In this document: piece by piece, positions 6,967 through 13,324 of the stretch
Position numbering within the stretch: the first letter of the stretch is position 1
Layout: each line of letters begins with the position of its first letter
Assembly (NCBI GenBank): GCA_011048485.1
Contig: DSDX01000311.1
Location: 1 to 16,677, forward strand
Origin: Candidatus Aminicenantota bacterium
GTDB lineage: Bacteria > Acidobacteriota > Aminicenantia > Aminicenantales > Saccharicenantaceae
Length of the DNA: 16,677 nt
Direction of reading: 5' to 3'
Translations under genes and position numbers: made by a program
Notes under the pieces: model-generated
The model's input: the letters and a program-made list of their open reading frames with translations, nothing else
The model's database searches: none
Told to the model about the DNA's origin: nothing

Positions 6967-8507
6967 GACGGGCTCCTTTCGTCCGTCCGCTCCTGGCCCG
7001 AGGTCCGGCCCATCGTGGCGGCCGCCATCAGCCCGGCGGCGTCCCACGCGGAGGCCGGCCTGGCTTCGACCATCGCCCCGCGGTGGAAGACCGCGATGCG
7101 GTCGCAGATCCCGAGCAGCTCGGGCAGGTAGGAGCTGACGAAGAGGACGGCCTTGCCCTCGCGGGCCAGTTCGCCGATCCACTCGTAGATCTGGCTCTTG
7201 CTGACGACGTCGATGCCCCGCGTCGGCTCGTCGAGCAGCAGGACCGAGGCTTTCTGGTGCAGCAGCCGGGCCAAGGCGACCTTTTGCTGGTTGCCCCCGG
7301 ACAGGTCGCGGACGGTCTGGCCCGGGCCCTTGGCCTTGATGGCAAGCTTCCCGATCCAGCCGGCGACGGAACGGCGCTGCCGGGCCACGTCGAGGAGGCC
7401 GTGCCGGCGGTAGGGCCCGAGATCGCTCAGGGTCATGTTGTCGGCGACGGACAAGGCCAGGGCCAGGCCCTCCCCCTGTCTGTCCTCGCTGAGGAGGCCG
7501 AGACCGCGCCGGATCGCCCCCCAGGGTTTGAGCCCGGCCAGAACGGCGCCGGAGACGACGGCCGCGCCGCCCTCGATCTCGTCGAGCCCGAAGACCGCCC
7601 TCAATAGCTCCGTCCGGCCCGCGCCGACGAGGCCGGCGATGCCGAGGATCTCGCCGCGCGACAGGGACATCGTGACCGGCGCCGCCATCCGGGCCCCTTT
7701 CAGCCGGTCCAGGGACAAGATCGGCCCGCCGACCGCGTGTTCGACCCGGGGGAAGAGCCGGGTGATGGTCCGGCCGACCATGAGCTCGATGAGGTCCTCG
7801 AGGGCGGTCCCCTCCATCGTCCCCGAGCCGACGCTCCGGCCGTCCCGCAGGACGGTGTAGGAGTCGGCCACGCGCTGGACCTCCTCGAGGAAATGGCTGA
7901 TGTAGACGACGCCGACATCCTGGGCCTTGAGGCCGCGGACGATCTCGAACAGGCGCTGGCTGTCCTCCTGGCTGAGCGAGCTCGTCGGCTCGTCCATGAC
8001 CAGGATGCGCGACCTGTTGACCAGGGCCCGGGCGATCTCGACGAGCTGCTTGGCCCCGATGCTGAGCCGTCCGACGGGGACGTCGGGCGAGATCTCGGGG
8101 TGGCGGACGAGCTCCAGGACCTCCCGGACCTTCCCGCGCATGGCCTTGCGGTCGAGCCAGCCGGCGGCGCGGACCTCCCGGCCGAGCATGATGTTCTCTT
8201 CGACCGTCAGGTGGGGGGCCAGGGTGAGCTCCTGGTAGATCATGGACACGCCGGAGCGCAGGCCGTCACCGGGTCCCGACGGGGCGTAGGGCCGGCCGTC
8301 GATCTCCATCCGGCCGGCGTCGGGCGCGACGGCCCCGCTGAGGATCTTCATCATCGTGCTCTTGCCGGCGCCGTTCTCCCCGATCAGGGCGTGGACCTCG
8401 CCCCGGGCGAGCTCGAAGCCGACGTCGTCAAGGGCCACGGTCGCGCCGAACCGCTTGGTCACCCCGGTCATGCGGAGGACGGGGGACGCGGCGGCGACGG
8501 CGCTCAT
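6963..8507 (-). CDS. Sugar ABC transporter double ATPase (RbsA/MglA family)
   Basis: Cytoplasmic ATPase energising the importer, 514 residues with two fused nucleotide-binding domains. Domain 1: Walker A GENGAGKS (43-50), signature LSIGAKQ (148-154), Walker B ILVMDEP (168-174), switch His in YISHF. Domain 2: degenerate Walker A GLVGAGRTE (292-300), intact signature LSGGNQQ (402-408) and Walker B LLLDEPTRGID (423-433). A degenerate second P-loop is normal in the CUT2 class, so domain 1 probably carries the main ATPase activity. The ATG at 8507 shares one base with the TGA of the binding-protein gene (TGATG), and the 3' end overlaps the permease start by four bases: one operon with coupled translation. 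Confidence 0.94.
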   Translation of the reverse strand: MSAVAAASPVLRMTGVTKRFGATVALDDVGFELARGEVHALIGENGAGKSTMMKILSGAVAPDAGRMEIDGRPYAPSGPGDGLRSGVSMIYQELTLAPHLTVEENIMLGREVRAAGWLDRKAMRGKVREVLELVRHPEISPDVPVGRLSIGAKQLVEIARALVNRSRILVMDEPTSSLSQEDSQRLFEIVRGLKAQDVGVVYISHFLEEVQRVADSYTVLRDGRSVGSGTMEGTALEDLIELMVGRTITRLFPRVEHAVGGPILSLDRLKGARMAAPVTMSLSRGEILGIAGLVGAGRTELLRAVFGLDEIEGGAAVVSGAVLAGLKPWGAIRRGLGLLSEDRQGEGLALALSVADNMTLSDLGPYRRHGLLDVARQRRSVAGWIGKLAIKAKGPGQTVRDLSGGNQQKVALARLLHQKASVLLLDEPTRGIDVVSKSQIYEWIGELAREGKAVLFVSSYLPELLGICDRIAVFHRGAMVEARPASAWDAAGLMAAATMGRTSGQERTDERSPS

Positions 8508-9499
8508 CAGTCGTCGATGGCGGTGGGGCCGGGCGTGAGGAGGGCCTTGATCTCGGGCGTGTCCATGTTCTCCCGGGTGGCCAGAACGACCCCGGTGTCG
8601 ATGACCTTCTCGACGGGCTCCCCGCGGAGGTGGGCGACCATGGTCTTGACGCCGAGATAACCCATCTTGTCCGGGTCCTGGAGGACGAGCCCTTGGATCT
8701 CGCCGTCCCGGAGCCCCTGGACGAGCTTGGGCGAGCTGTCGAAGCCGACGAAGACGACCCGGCCCGCCAGGCGGGATTCCTGGAGCGCCCGGAGCGTCCC
8801 GAACGTGCTCGACTCGTTGGGCGTGAAGACGCCGTCGACGTCGGGGAAGCGGCTGATCAGGTTCTCCGCCAGCTGGTAGGCCGTCTCGGTGGTCGCGCCG
8901 GCGTACTGGTCCTTGACCAGGAGCTCGATCGCCGGGAACTCGGCGGTGACGGTGTCGTAGAACCCGGCCTCCCTCTGGACGGTGCTGGCCGAACCTTCCT
9001 GATAGCGGATCAGGAAGATCCGCCCCTGGCCGCCGAGGAGGCCGCCCAGGCGCCGGGCGGCCAGCACGCCGCCCTGGTAGTTGTCCGTGGCGACATAGCT
9101 CGTGAAATCGCCGCCCTGCAAGGCCGAATCGATGATGACGACCGGGATGCCCTCCCGGACGGCGTCCCGGACGGGCCGCATGAGGGCCCGGTCGTCAAGC
9201 GGCGCCAGGACGATGCCGTCGACGCCGCGGCTGATGAAGTCCTCGACGACCGTGATCTGCTGGGCCCGGTCATCCTCCTTCTGCGGGCCCTTCCAGTAGA
9301 TCTCGACCCCGAGCTCTCGGGCGGCCCGGTCCGCGCCGGCGTGGATCGACTTCCAGAACTCGTGCGTCGTGCCCTTGGGAATGACGGCGATGGTGACCGT
9401 CTCGGCGCCGGGCGGGCCGGAGGCCCTCTCGGCGCAGGCCGCCAGCGCGAGCGCCGCGCCGAAGGCGATTAGCAGGGTTGTCGAGGGGAGGGATCTCAT
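8507..9499 (-). CDS. Sugar ABC transporter substrate-binding lipoprotein (RbsB-like)
   Basis: Periplasmic-binding-protein type 1 lipoprotein, 330 residues from the chosen start. Signal peptide with lipobox LAAC, Cys22 the predicted lipid anchor. Fold landmarks: TIAVIPKGTTHEFWKSIHAG near the mature N-terminus, GVDGIVLAPLDD, IPVVIIDSAL, SYVATDNYQGG, REAGFYDTV, VDGVFTPNES and VFVGFDSSP, all typical of ribose/galactose-type binding proteins. The Asp/Asn in YVATDNYQ and the Asp in GFDSS are the usual sugar contacts. The in-frame open frame extends 22 codons further upstream, but those codons cover the promoter; starting at 9499 gives a standard signal peptide. No good Shine-Dalgarno precedes the ATG, and the promoter position predicts a leaderless mRNA. 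It is the first gene of the importer operon. Confidence 0.91.
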   Translation of the reverse strand: MRSLPSTTLLIAFGAALALAACAERASGPPGAETVTIAVIPKGTTHEFWKSIHAGADRAARELGVEIYWKGPQKEDDRAQQITVVEDFISRGVDGIVLAPLDDRALMRPVRDAVREGIPVVIIDSALQGGDFTSYVATDNYQGGVLAARRLGGLLGGQGRIFLIRYQEGSASTVQREAGFYDTVTAEFPAIELLVKDQYAGATTETAYQLAENLISRFPDVDGVFTPNESSTFGTLRALQESRLAGRVVFVGFDSSPKLVQGLRDGEIQGLVLQDPDKMGYLGVKTMVAHLRGEPVEKVIDTGVVLATRENMDTPEIKALLTPGPTAIDD

Positions 9500-9534
9500 G
9501 GCCTCAGTATACCCAGAAGGCCCGAGACCGTCAA
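9499..9534 (-). promoter_or_regulatory. Near-consensus promoter of the sugar ABC operon, predicted leaderless
   Basis: On the minus strand TTGACG (complement of 9529-9534), a 17-base spacer, and TATACT (complement of 9506-9511). Exactly six bases separate the -10 box from the ATG, so the usual start point is the A of the start codon at 9499. The boxes match consensus at 5 of 6 positions each. Confidence 0.72.
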
Positions 9535-9544
9535 AGTGGCCGCC

Positions 9545-9595
9545 GAAAAAACAGGGGGGAACCACCTTCGGGGGAAACCGCGAAGGTGATTCCCC
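9545..9595 (-). terminator. Intrinsic terminator of the 65-residue protein gene
   Basis: A long stem (arms 9556-9570 and 9581-9595, 14 of 15 pairs with one C-A mismatch) with a 10-base loop; on the minus strand it is followed by CCTG and six T (complement of 9546-9551). A second smaller hairpin (arms ACGGACG 9609-9615 and CGTCCGT 9623-9629) lies between it and the stop codon. It ends about ten bases before the -35 box of the next operon, insulating the two. Confidence 0.85.
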
Positions 9596-9646
9596 GTCCG
9601 CGCCGGGAACGGACGTCCCCGGCGTCCGTCGTCGGTACGAGAGGCG

Positions 9647-9844
9647 CTAGGCCTTCTTCAGGATGGGCATCCCGGTCTTGGTCGTCTCCTGGACGGTGTA
9701 GCCGAACGGGACGGCATCCAGGGCGCCCGGCCGCACGTCGCGGGCGAAGAAGTAGATCGTCTGCTTGCGGCCGCCCTTGAGAAGGACCTCCTTCGAATGC
9801 AGGTAGTAGCTGACGCCTCTCGAGTTCTTGAATTCGTAAGCCAT
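9647..9844 (-). CDS. Small conserved-looking hypothetical protein (65 residues)
   Basis: A compact 65-residue protein with no signal peptide or membrane segment: MAYEFKNSRGVSYYLH, then KEVLLKGGRKQTIYFFARD, and a C-terminal part VPFGYTVQETTKTGMPILKK. The beta-like alternating pattern and the YYLH...IYFFARD...GY.V.E..TG.P.LK arrangement look familiar from short uncharacterised bacterial proteins, but I cannot name a function. A genuine gene is supported by a perfect ribosome site (GGAGGT, seven bases before the ATG at 9844), promoter-like boxes upstream, and a strong terminator downstream. It appears monocistronic. The leader holds two mutually exclusive hairpins. Confidence 0.78.
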   Translation of the reverse strand: MAYEFKNSRGVSYYLHSKEVLLKGGRKQTIYFFARDVRPGALDAVPFGYTVQETTKTGMPILKKA

Positions 9845-9904
9845 GTCTATGACCTCCCTGAGGAATTACGAACGTCGCTGGCGGCGACTCGACGATTGAG
9901 TCCC

Positions 9905-9940
9905 CTTGGAAATGATAATACTCCTGTCCGCCTGGTTCAA
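9905..9940 (-). promoter_or_regulatory. Probable promoter of the 65-residue protein gene
   Basis: TTGAAC (complement of 9935-9940) and TATCAT (complement of 9912-9917) are separated by 17 bases on the minus strand; predicted start about 9905, leader about 60 nt. A second, upstream candidate has a perfect TTGACA (complement of 9964-9969) with a weak -10 TAATAG 17 bases later, so the two may be tandem promoters. Confidence 0.55.
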
Positions 9941-9999
9941 CTATTATTTGAAATCCCGCCTGATGTCAAGGCCGGGGCGCAAGGAGGGCCGGTCCGCCT

Positions 10000-10293
10000 T
10001 CATTGGATGAAATCGACCGGGGGCGGCATGTCGGAGGGGATGATCGTCCCGTAGGAGTCCTCATAGCGCTTGATGTTGGCCTGGAGGGCCTCCAGAAAGC
10101 GCTTGGCGTGGGCCGGGCTGACGATGATGCGGGCCACGAGCTTGCCGAACGGCCCGTCGGGGAAGAGGAAGGCGAAGTCGAACAGGAACTCCTCCCGCGA
10201 GTGGCGGATCGCGGCCAGGCTGGCGTACTGGCCCAGGGCGATGTGCTCGTCGACCTTGATCTCGACTTTCTTCGGGTCCGTCTTCTGGTCCAT
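10000..10293 (-). CDS. DUF3467 family protein
   Basis: A 97-residue soluble protein matching the DUF3467 pattern: an acidic/basic N-terminus, YASLAAIRHSREEFLFDFAFL (residues about 23-43), then ARIIVSPAHAKRFLEALQANIKRYEDSYG (about 54-82), and a Pro-rich end. Members are widespread, about 100 residues long, and of unknown function. There is no signal peptide, so it acts in the cytoplasm. The ATG at 10293 has GGGAG eight bases upstream (GGGAGAGGGAAT). It runs in the same direction as the small gene at 9844 but 155 bases away; no strong terminator is seen between, so some read-through is possible. Confidence 0.88.
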   Translation of the reverse strand: MDQKTDPKKVEIKVDEHIALGQYASLAAIRHSREEFLFDFAFLFPDGPFGKLVARIIVSPAHAKRFLEALQANIKRYEDSYGTIIPSDMPPPVDFIQ

Positions 10294-10302
10294 ATTCCCT
10301 CT

Positions 10303-10336
10303 CCCGGACAGGATAACATCCCCATTGTGAGGGCAA
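10303..10336 (-). promoter_or_regulatory. Possible extended -10 promoter of the DUF3467 gene
   Basis: On the minus strand TTGCCC (complement of 10331-10336), a short 15-base spacer, and TGTTATCCT, an extended -10 (TATCCT is the complement of 10310-10315). The predicted leader is only about ten bases, with GAGAGGG. Confidence 0.4.
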
Positions 10337-10401
10337 GCGGGAGGAAAATCAAGCGGCTCGAAGGGCGGGAAAAGGGCCCGGAAAAAATCTAAAAAAAACC
10401 C

Positions 10402-10436
10402 TTTACAAAGGTCCGGCCGGTGCTATAATGATAATG
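10402..10436 (+). promoter_or_regulatory. Strong orphan plus-strand promoter
   Basis: TTTACA (10402-10407), a 16-base spacer, extended -10 TGC and a perfect TATAAT (10424-10429). Predicted start about 10436. No plus-strand gene follows: the next coding gene downstream is antisense and its stop codon is at 10633. In this GC-rich context such a match is unlikely by chance. Confidence 0.6.
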
Positions 10437-10632
10437 GCTTTCTTGCGCGGGCTGGAGAAAGCCCCCACCTTTTTGGTTCCCATCATCAACCCCCCTTTTG
10501 CTGACAACAGCCCGCACTTCTCCGGCACACCGGACACGGTGTGTGAAATATCAGCTTCTTCGGGGGATCTCGGAGCGGCGTAAGGCCCGCTCGGCAGGAG
10601 AGGTTGTGTGCCCGGGGCAGGGCCGGGCCCCG
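10436..10632 (+). ncRNA. Candidate structured non-coding RNA
   Basis: This gene-free stretch (10294-10632 holds no credible CDS) starts at the orphan promoter and is dominated by nested inverted repeats. A 5' hairpin is formed by GGCTTTC (10436-10442) and GAAAGCC (10456-10462). A rod can form from CCCCC (within 10490-10496) with GGGGG (10562-10566), then GCTGA (10500-10504) with TCAGC (10551-10555), and an inner CACACC/GGTGTG hairpin with a 6-base loop. A final GC hairpin (CGGGGC 10613-10618, GCCCCG 10627-10632) ends beside the peptidase stop codon, but no T run follows, so the 3' end is unknown. The same repeats fold on the minus strand, where A-rich 10385-10398 would read as U tracts, so orientation is not certain. 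I do not recognise an Rfam family with confidence. Confidence 0.4.
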
Positions 10633-12105
10633 TCAATCCGTATAGGAGAGGATCGTCCTCAGGACGGCGGCCTCGCAGACCTTGCAGAAGGGCTTCCTGC
10701 CCCGCGAGAACATCAGGCAATCGATCTCGGGACGGTAGAGCCCCTTGGCCGCATAGCCGGCCCCTTCGAACGCGCCGACCTTGCCCCGGTACGCGCTCGC
10801 CTTCAGGAAGGCGTCGACCTTGTCCGCCTGCTCGCGGGACATCCGTTCCGATTCCTCCTCGGCCCGGGCGATCTCGGCCGCGGGCCCCCCTTCCCTCTTC
10901 AGCCGGGCGATCCTCTCGTTCATCTCTCGTCGGCTCTTTTGATAGGCTTTGCCCAGGTCGTCGAAGGCCGTTTTTTCCCAGGGCGTCGGAACGGCGATGC
11001 CGGGGCTCGCGAGGGCTTTCCACTTCAGGGCGTCCGGGTCGAGCAGGGCCGTGATGTTCGGCTCGGCCGGCTCGACGCCGGCCGGATAGAACTCGTTGTA
11101 AGCCACGTCGGAGGTGTAATACTCGTCGGCCAGGCCGGTGAAGGAGTGGCCGAACTCGTGGAGGAACAGATACTCGGTCCACGGGTTGTCGGCGGTGAAG
11201 GTGCAGTAGAGGTTGTAGATCCCCCCGCCGCCGTAGCGCGCGTGGTTGACCATGATGACCAGGGCGTCGTACGGGACATGGGCGGCGATGTCGCGCAGGC
11301 TCCGGTTGTTCTCGGTCAGGAGGTAGCGCTCGGAGCCGAGCGAGTCGAAGGTCGCGTCGAGGGCGGTCGACTTGTACGACCCGTGGCTCGGCTCGTCGCA
11401 ACCGCTCTCTCCCGAGGGCTTGAAGACGCCGCGGATATTGAACCGGTCGCGGTGCGACTTGTAGGGCTCGAACCCCAGGAAGAAGCCGGTGAAGCGGGCC
11501 AGGTCGGCTTCGAACTTGCCCTCCTCGGCCGCGGTGTAGCCCTCGGCGATGACGGCGATGTCGACCTTGCGGCCCGGCTCGCCCGACCGGACGGACTCGA
11601 CGACCTTGACCCCGGGGATAGGGCGCTCCCGGATGATGGACGCGTCCGCCGGGTCGATCGTCCGCGTCCAGACCGTCCGGAAGACGTTCTCCCGGTCCCG
11701 GGCCTCGATCGCAAAGCGGACCGGCTTCTTGGGGACCGGCAGGAGGGCGGATTCGTGGTAGGTCCGGGGCACGCCCGCGACGCCGTCGTCCGAGGTCTTG
11801 TATTCCCCGAAATAGCTGTCGAATCCCTGGCTGAAGATGAGCTTGCCGCTGGCCTCGTCGTAGACCTTGACGGCGTAACGGCCGAGGCCGAACAGGTCGA
11901 CGAGACGGCCCCGGGGGCCGGCCCAGGCGCCCTGGTCGTACATCCGGTCCACGGCGAAGACCTCCCCGGCCGCGCTGCCGGTGTGGTAGTAATCGACGCG
12001 GAGGGTCCGGTCGACGAACCAGGTCTCGAAATCCGGGCCCTTCTGGCCCCGGGCGCAGCCGGCGACGGCGACGGCCAGGATGACGACGGCGACGGATCTC
12101 TTCAT
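10633..12105 (-). CDS. Peptidase M64-family zinc metallopeptidase lipoprotein
   Basis: Exported metallopeptidase related to IgA peptidase M64, 490 residues. The signal peptide ends in a lipobox (VAGC), predicting membrane attachment outside the cytoplasm. An N-terminal beta-type domain (about 25-160) precedes the catalytic domain, which opens with KVDIAVIAEGYTAAEEGKF (about 180-198), typical of the family. The zinc site is HEFGHSFTGLADEY: His316, Glu317 (catalytic), His320 and the downstream Asp327. A charged helical insert (about 375-430, many Arg/Glu/Lys) and a Cys-containing C-terminus (FCKVCEAAV) follow. The ATG at 12105 has GGGAGG five bases upstream, embedded in the end of the ureohydrolase gene; an in-frame GTG at 12120 is less likely. 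It lies 11 bases after that gene's stop, so both form one operon. Host substrates are unknown; an IgA target should not be assumed. Confidence 0.9.
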   Translation of the reverse strand: MKRSVAVVILAVAVAGCARGQKGPDFETWFVDRTLRVDYYHTGSAAGEVFAVDRMYDQGAWAGPRGRLVDLFGLGRYAVKVYDEASGKLIFSQGFDSYFGEYKTSDDGVAGVPRTYHESALLPVPKKPVRFAIEARDRENVFRTVWTRTIDPADASIIRERPIPGVKVVESVRSGEPGRKVDIAVIAEGYTAAEEGKFEADLARFTGFFLGFEPYKSHRDRFNIRGVFKPSGESGCDEPSHGSYKSTALDATFDSLGSERYLLTENNRSLRDIAAHVPYDALVIMVNHARYGGGGIYNLYCTFTADNPWTEYLFLHEFGHSFTGLADEYYTSDVAYNEFYPAGVEPAEPNITALLDPDALKWKALASPGIAVPTPWEKTAFDDLGKAYQKSRREMNERIARLKREGGPAAEIARAEEESERMSREQADKVDAFLKASAYRGKVGAFEGAGYAAKGLYRPEIDCLMFSRGRKPFCKVCEAAVLRTILSYTD

Positions 12106-12116
12106 GGCCTCCTCCC

Positions 12117-12965
12117 TCACACCGGCCTGACCATCCGCCCGGCCGTCTCCTTGAGGATCTTGAAGGCGGCGGCGGCGGTGATGGCCGCGGGGTCGCGCGG
12201 CGGGTTCAGCTCGACGATGTCCAAGCCGACGATCCGGCCCTTCAGCGATTGGATGACCTGGAGGGCCTGCCGGGTCGACAGGCCGCCCGGCTCGTGGTGG
12301 GCGACGCCCGGGGCGAAGGCCGGATCGAGCGCGTCCAGGTCGAACGAGATGTAGACGGGATGGGCGAAACGCAGATGGAGAGGGTCTTGGATGTCCTTCA
12401 TCTCGACCATGCGGACGCCGCTCTTGAGGGCCTTGGCCCGATGGGCGGCCGTGACGGCCCGGACGCCGACCTGGACGATGCCCGCGGCCAGCCCGTCCTC
12501 GACGATCCGGGCGAAGGGGCAGGCGTGCGATAGGCGATCGCCGTAGAGATCATCGTAGAGGTCCGGATGGGCGTCGAAGTGGAGGATCTCGAGGGGCTTG
12601 AAGGCCCGGGCAAAGGCCTTGAGCACGGGATAGGTGATGGAATGATCGCCACCGAGGACGATGGGCGCGGCGCCTTTGTCCAGGATCCCGGCCACGCCCT
12701 TCTCGATCAGGGCTAAGGATTTGTCCGGGTCGCCGGACGTGTCGACGTCCCCGACGTCGACCAGGACCGTATCCTCCTCGAGGTTGACCCCGAGCTCGGT
12801 CCAGGCGCAGTAGCACTTGCCGGTGGACACCCGCCGGATGGCGGCCGGGCCCCCGGCGGCGCCGCGAAGGTAGCTCGACTTCTCGTCGAAGGGGACGCCC
12901 AGGACGGCGATCTTGTAATCGGGATGCTCGGACACCAGCTTCGCGGCCCCGCCGAAATCGGACAT
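12117..12965 (-). CDS. Ureohydrolase (arginase/agmatinase family)
   Basis: Cytoplasmic binuclear-manganese hydrolase that releases urea (or a related product) from a guanidino compound, 282 residues, usual length. Metal ligands are all present: GGDH (His108), DAHPD (Asp131, His133, Asp135), and SFDLDALDP (Asp209, Asp211). The substrate loop after the first motif reads LYDDLYGDRLSHACPF, different from the SHGT form common in agmatinase, so the substrate could be agmatine, arginine, guanidinobutyrate, formiminoglutamate or guanidine; I do not assign one. The late motif AFAPGVAHHEPGGLS is family-typical. The start is set by GAGGAGG before the ATG at 12965. It is the first gene of an operon with the M64 lipoprotein, under a clear promoter. 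No polyamine biosynthesis gene is in the window to guide the choice. Confidence 0.88.
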   Translation of the reverse strand: MSDFGGAAKLVSEHPDYKIAVLGVPFDEKSSYLRGAAGGPAAIRRVSTGKCYCAWTELGVNLEEDTVLVDVGDVDTSGDPDKSLALIEKGVAGILDKGAAPIVLGGDHSITYPVLKAFARAFKPLEILHFDAHPDLYDDLYGDRLSHACPFARIVEDGLAAGIVQVGVRAVTAAHRAKALKSGVRMVEMKDIQDPLHLRFAHPVYISFDLDALDPAFAPGVAHHEPGGLSTRQALQVIQSLKGRIVGLDIVELNPPRDPAAITAAAAFKILKETAGRMVRPV

Positions 12966-12987
12966 CGTCGGCCTCCTCGGATTCGGT

Positions 12988-13023
12988 TGGCCCGATTATA
13001 CCGGATTCGGCCCGGCGCCCCAA
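12988..13023 (-). promoter_or_regulatory. Promoter of the ureohydrolase-peptidase operon
   Basis: On the minus strand a perfect TATAAT (complement of 12995-13000) stands 17 bases after TTGGGG (complement of 13018-13023). Predicted start about 12988, leader about 23 nt carrying GAGGAGG. Confidence 0.6.
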
Positions 13024-13084
13024 GGGGAGCGAGAGGCAAGGCCCTGAGCGAAGCCGACGAGAGAATCGCCGGGAACCGGGAGTT

Positions 13085-13245
13085 GGGCTGAAAAAGAGGG
13101 GGGAGAAGGATCCTCCTTCTCCCTTTCCACAACCTTGGCACCGCCTCTTGCGAGGCCGTCGCGCCGGCGAGGCTGCGACAGGCCCCAGCATCCCACGGGC
13201 CTCCCCGGGGGGGAATCGCCGGCGGCGGTGATAAACGCGATGATA
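13085..13245 (-). ncRNA. Candidate terminated small RNA or leader transcript
   Basis: In the 359-base gap between the ureohydrolase and the ABC-2 operon the minus strand shows a possible promoter (TTGGGG complement of 13264-13269, 18-base spacer, TATCAT complement of 13240-13245) and, about 110 bases on, an intrinsic terminator. Between them lie a 9-base long-range stem (13162-13170 with 13216-13224), a GGCCC/GGGCC hairpin (13181-13185 with 13197-13201), and a GCCTC-GCAA-GAGGC hairpin capped by a GNRA loop (complement of 13143-13156). The expected RNA is about 140 nt. It ends before the ureohydrolase promoter, so it is separate from that mRNA unless read-through occurs. I recognise no riboswitch class. 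Expression is inferred only. Confidence 0.35.
13089..13123 (-). terminator. Intrinsic terminator with no minus-strand gene upstream
   Basis: A perfect 10-bp stem (13101-13110 with 13114-13123, three-base loop) is followed on the minus strand by CCCTC and five T (complement of 13089-13093). No minus-strand coding gene lies upstream for at least 3 kb, so it must end a non-coding transcript or antisense readthrough. Confidence 0.6.
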
Positions 13246-13289
13246 TCGCGGCCGTTCTCTCACCCCCAAAGGCTAGCCGGCCGCCCGAG

Positions 13290-13324
13290 TTGACTTCGGG
13301 CCGCGCTTCCATACAATAGGGCCG
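13290..13324 (+). promoter_or_regulatory. Promoter of the ABC-2/prepilin peptidase operon, predicted leaderless
   Basis: TTGACT (13290-13295), a 16-base spacer, and TACAAT (13312-13317). Seven bases separate the -10 box from the ATG at 13325, so transcription should begin at 13324 or 13325. No proper ribosome site is present; only AGGG three bases before the ATG, inside the region that would not be transcribed. Confidence 0.65.

Noticed and set aside
10434..10583. 49-residue plus-strand open frame beginning MAFLRGLEKAPTF right after the orphan promoter
   Set aside because: The ATG lies four bases after the -10 box, likely before the transcription start, with no ribosome site; the region is better explained by RNA structure. 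Not fully excluded.
10613..10632. GC hairpin directly after the M64 stop as a terminator
   Set aside because: The CGGGGC/GCCCCG stem has no U run on either strand; reported only as part of the structured gap.
10498..12354. 618-codon plus-strand open frame opposite the M64 peptidase and ureohydrolase
   Set aside because: Antisense shadow of two well-supported enzymes with intact active-site motifs; no ribosome site.
12996..13196. 66-residue minus-strand open frame in the gap before the ureohydrolase
   Set aside because: It runs through the 10-bp terminator and across the ureohydrolase promoter -10 box; no ribosome site and low-complexity Arg/Pro composition.
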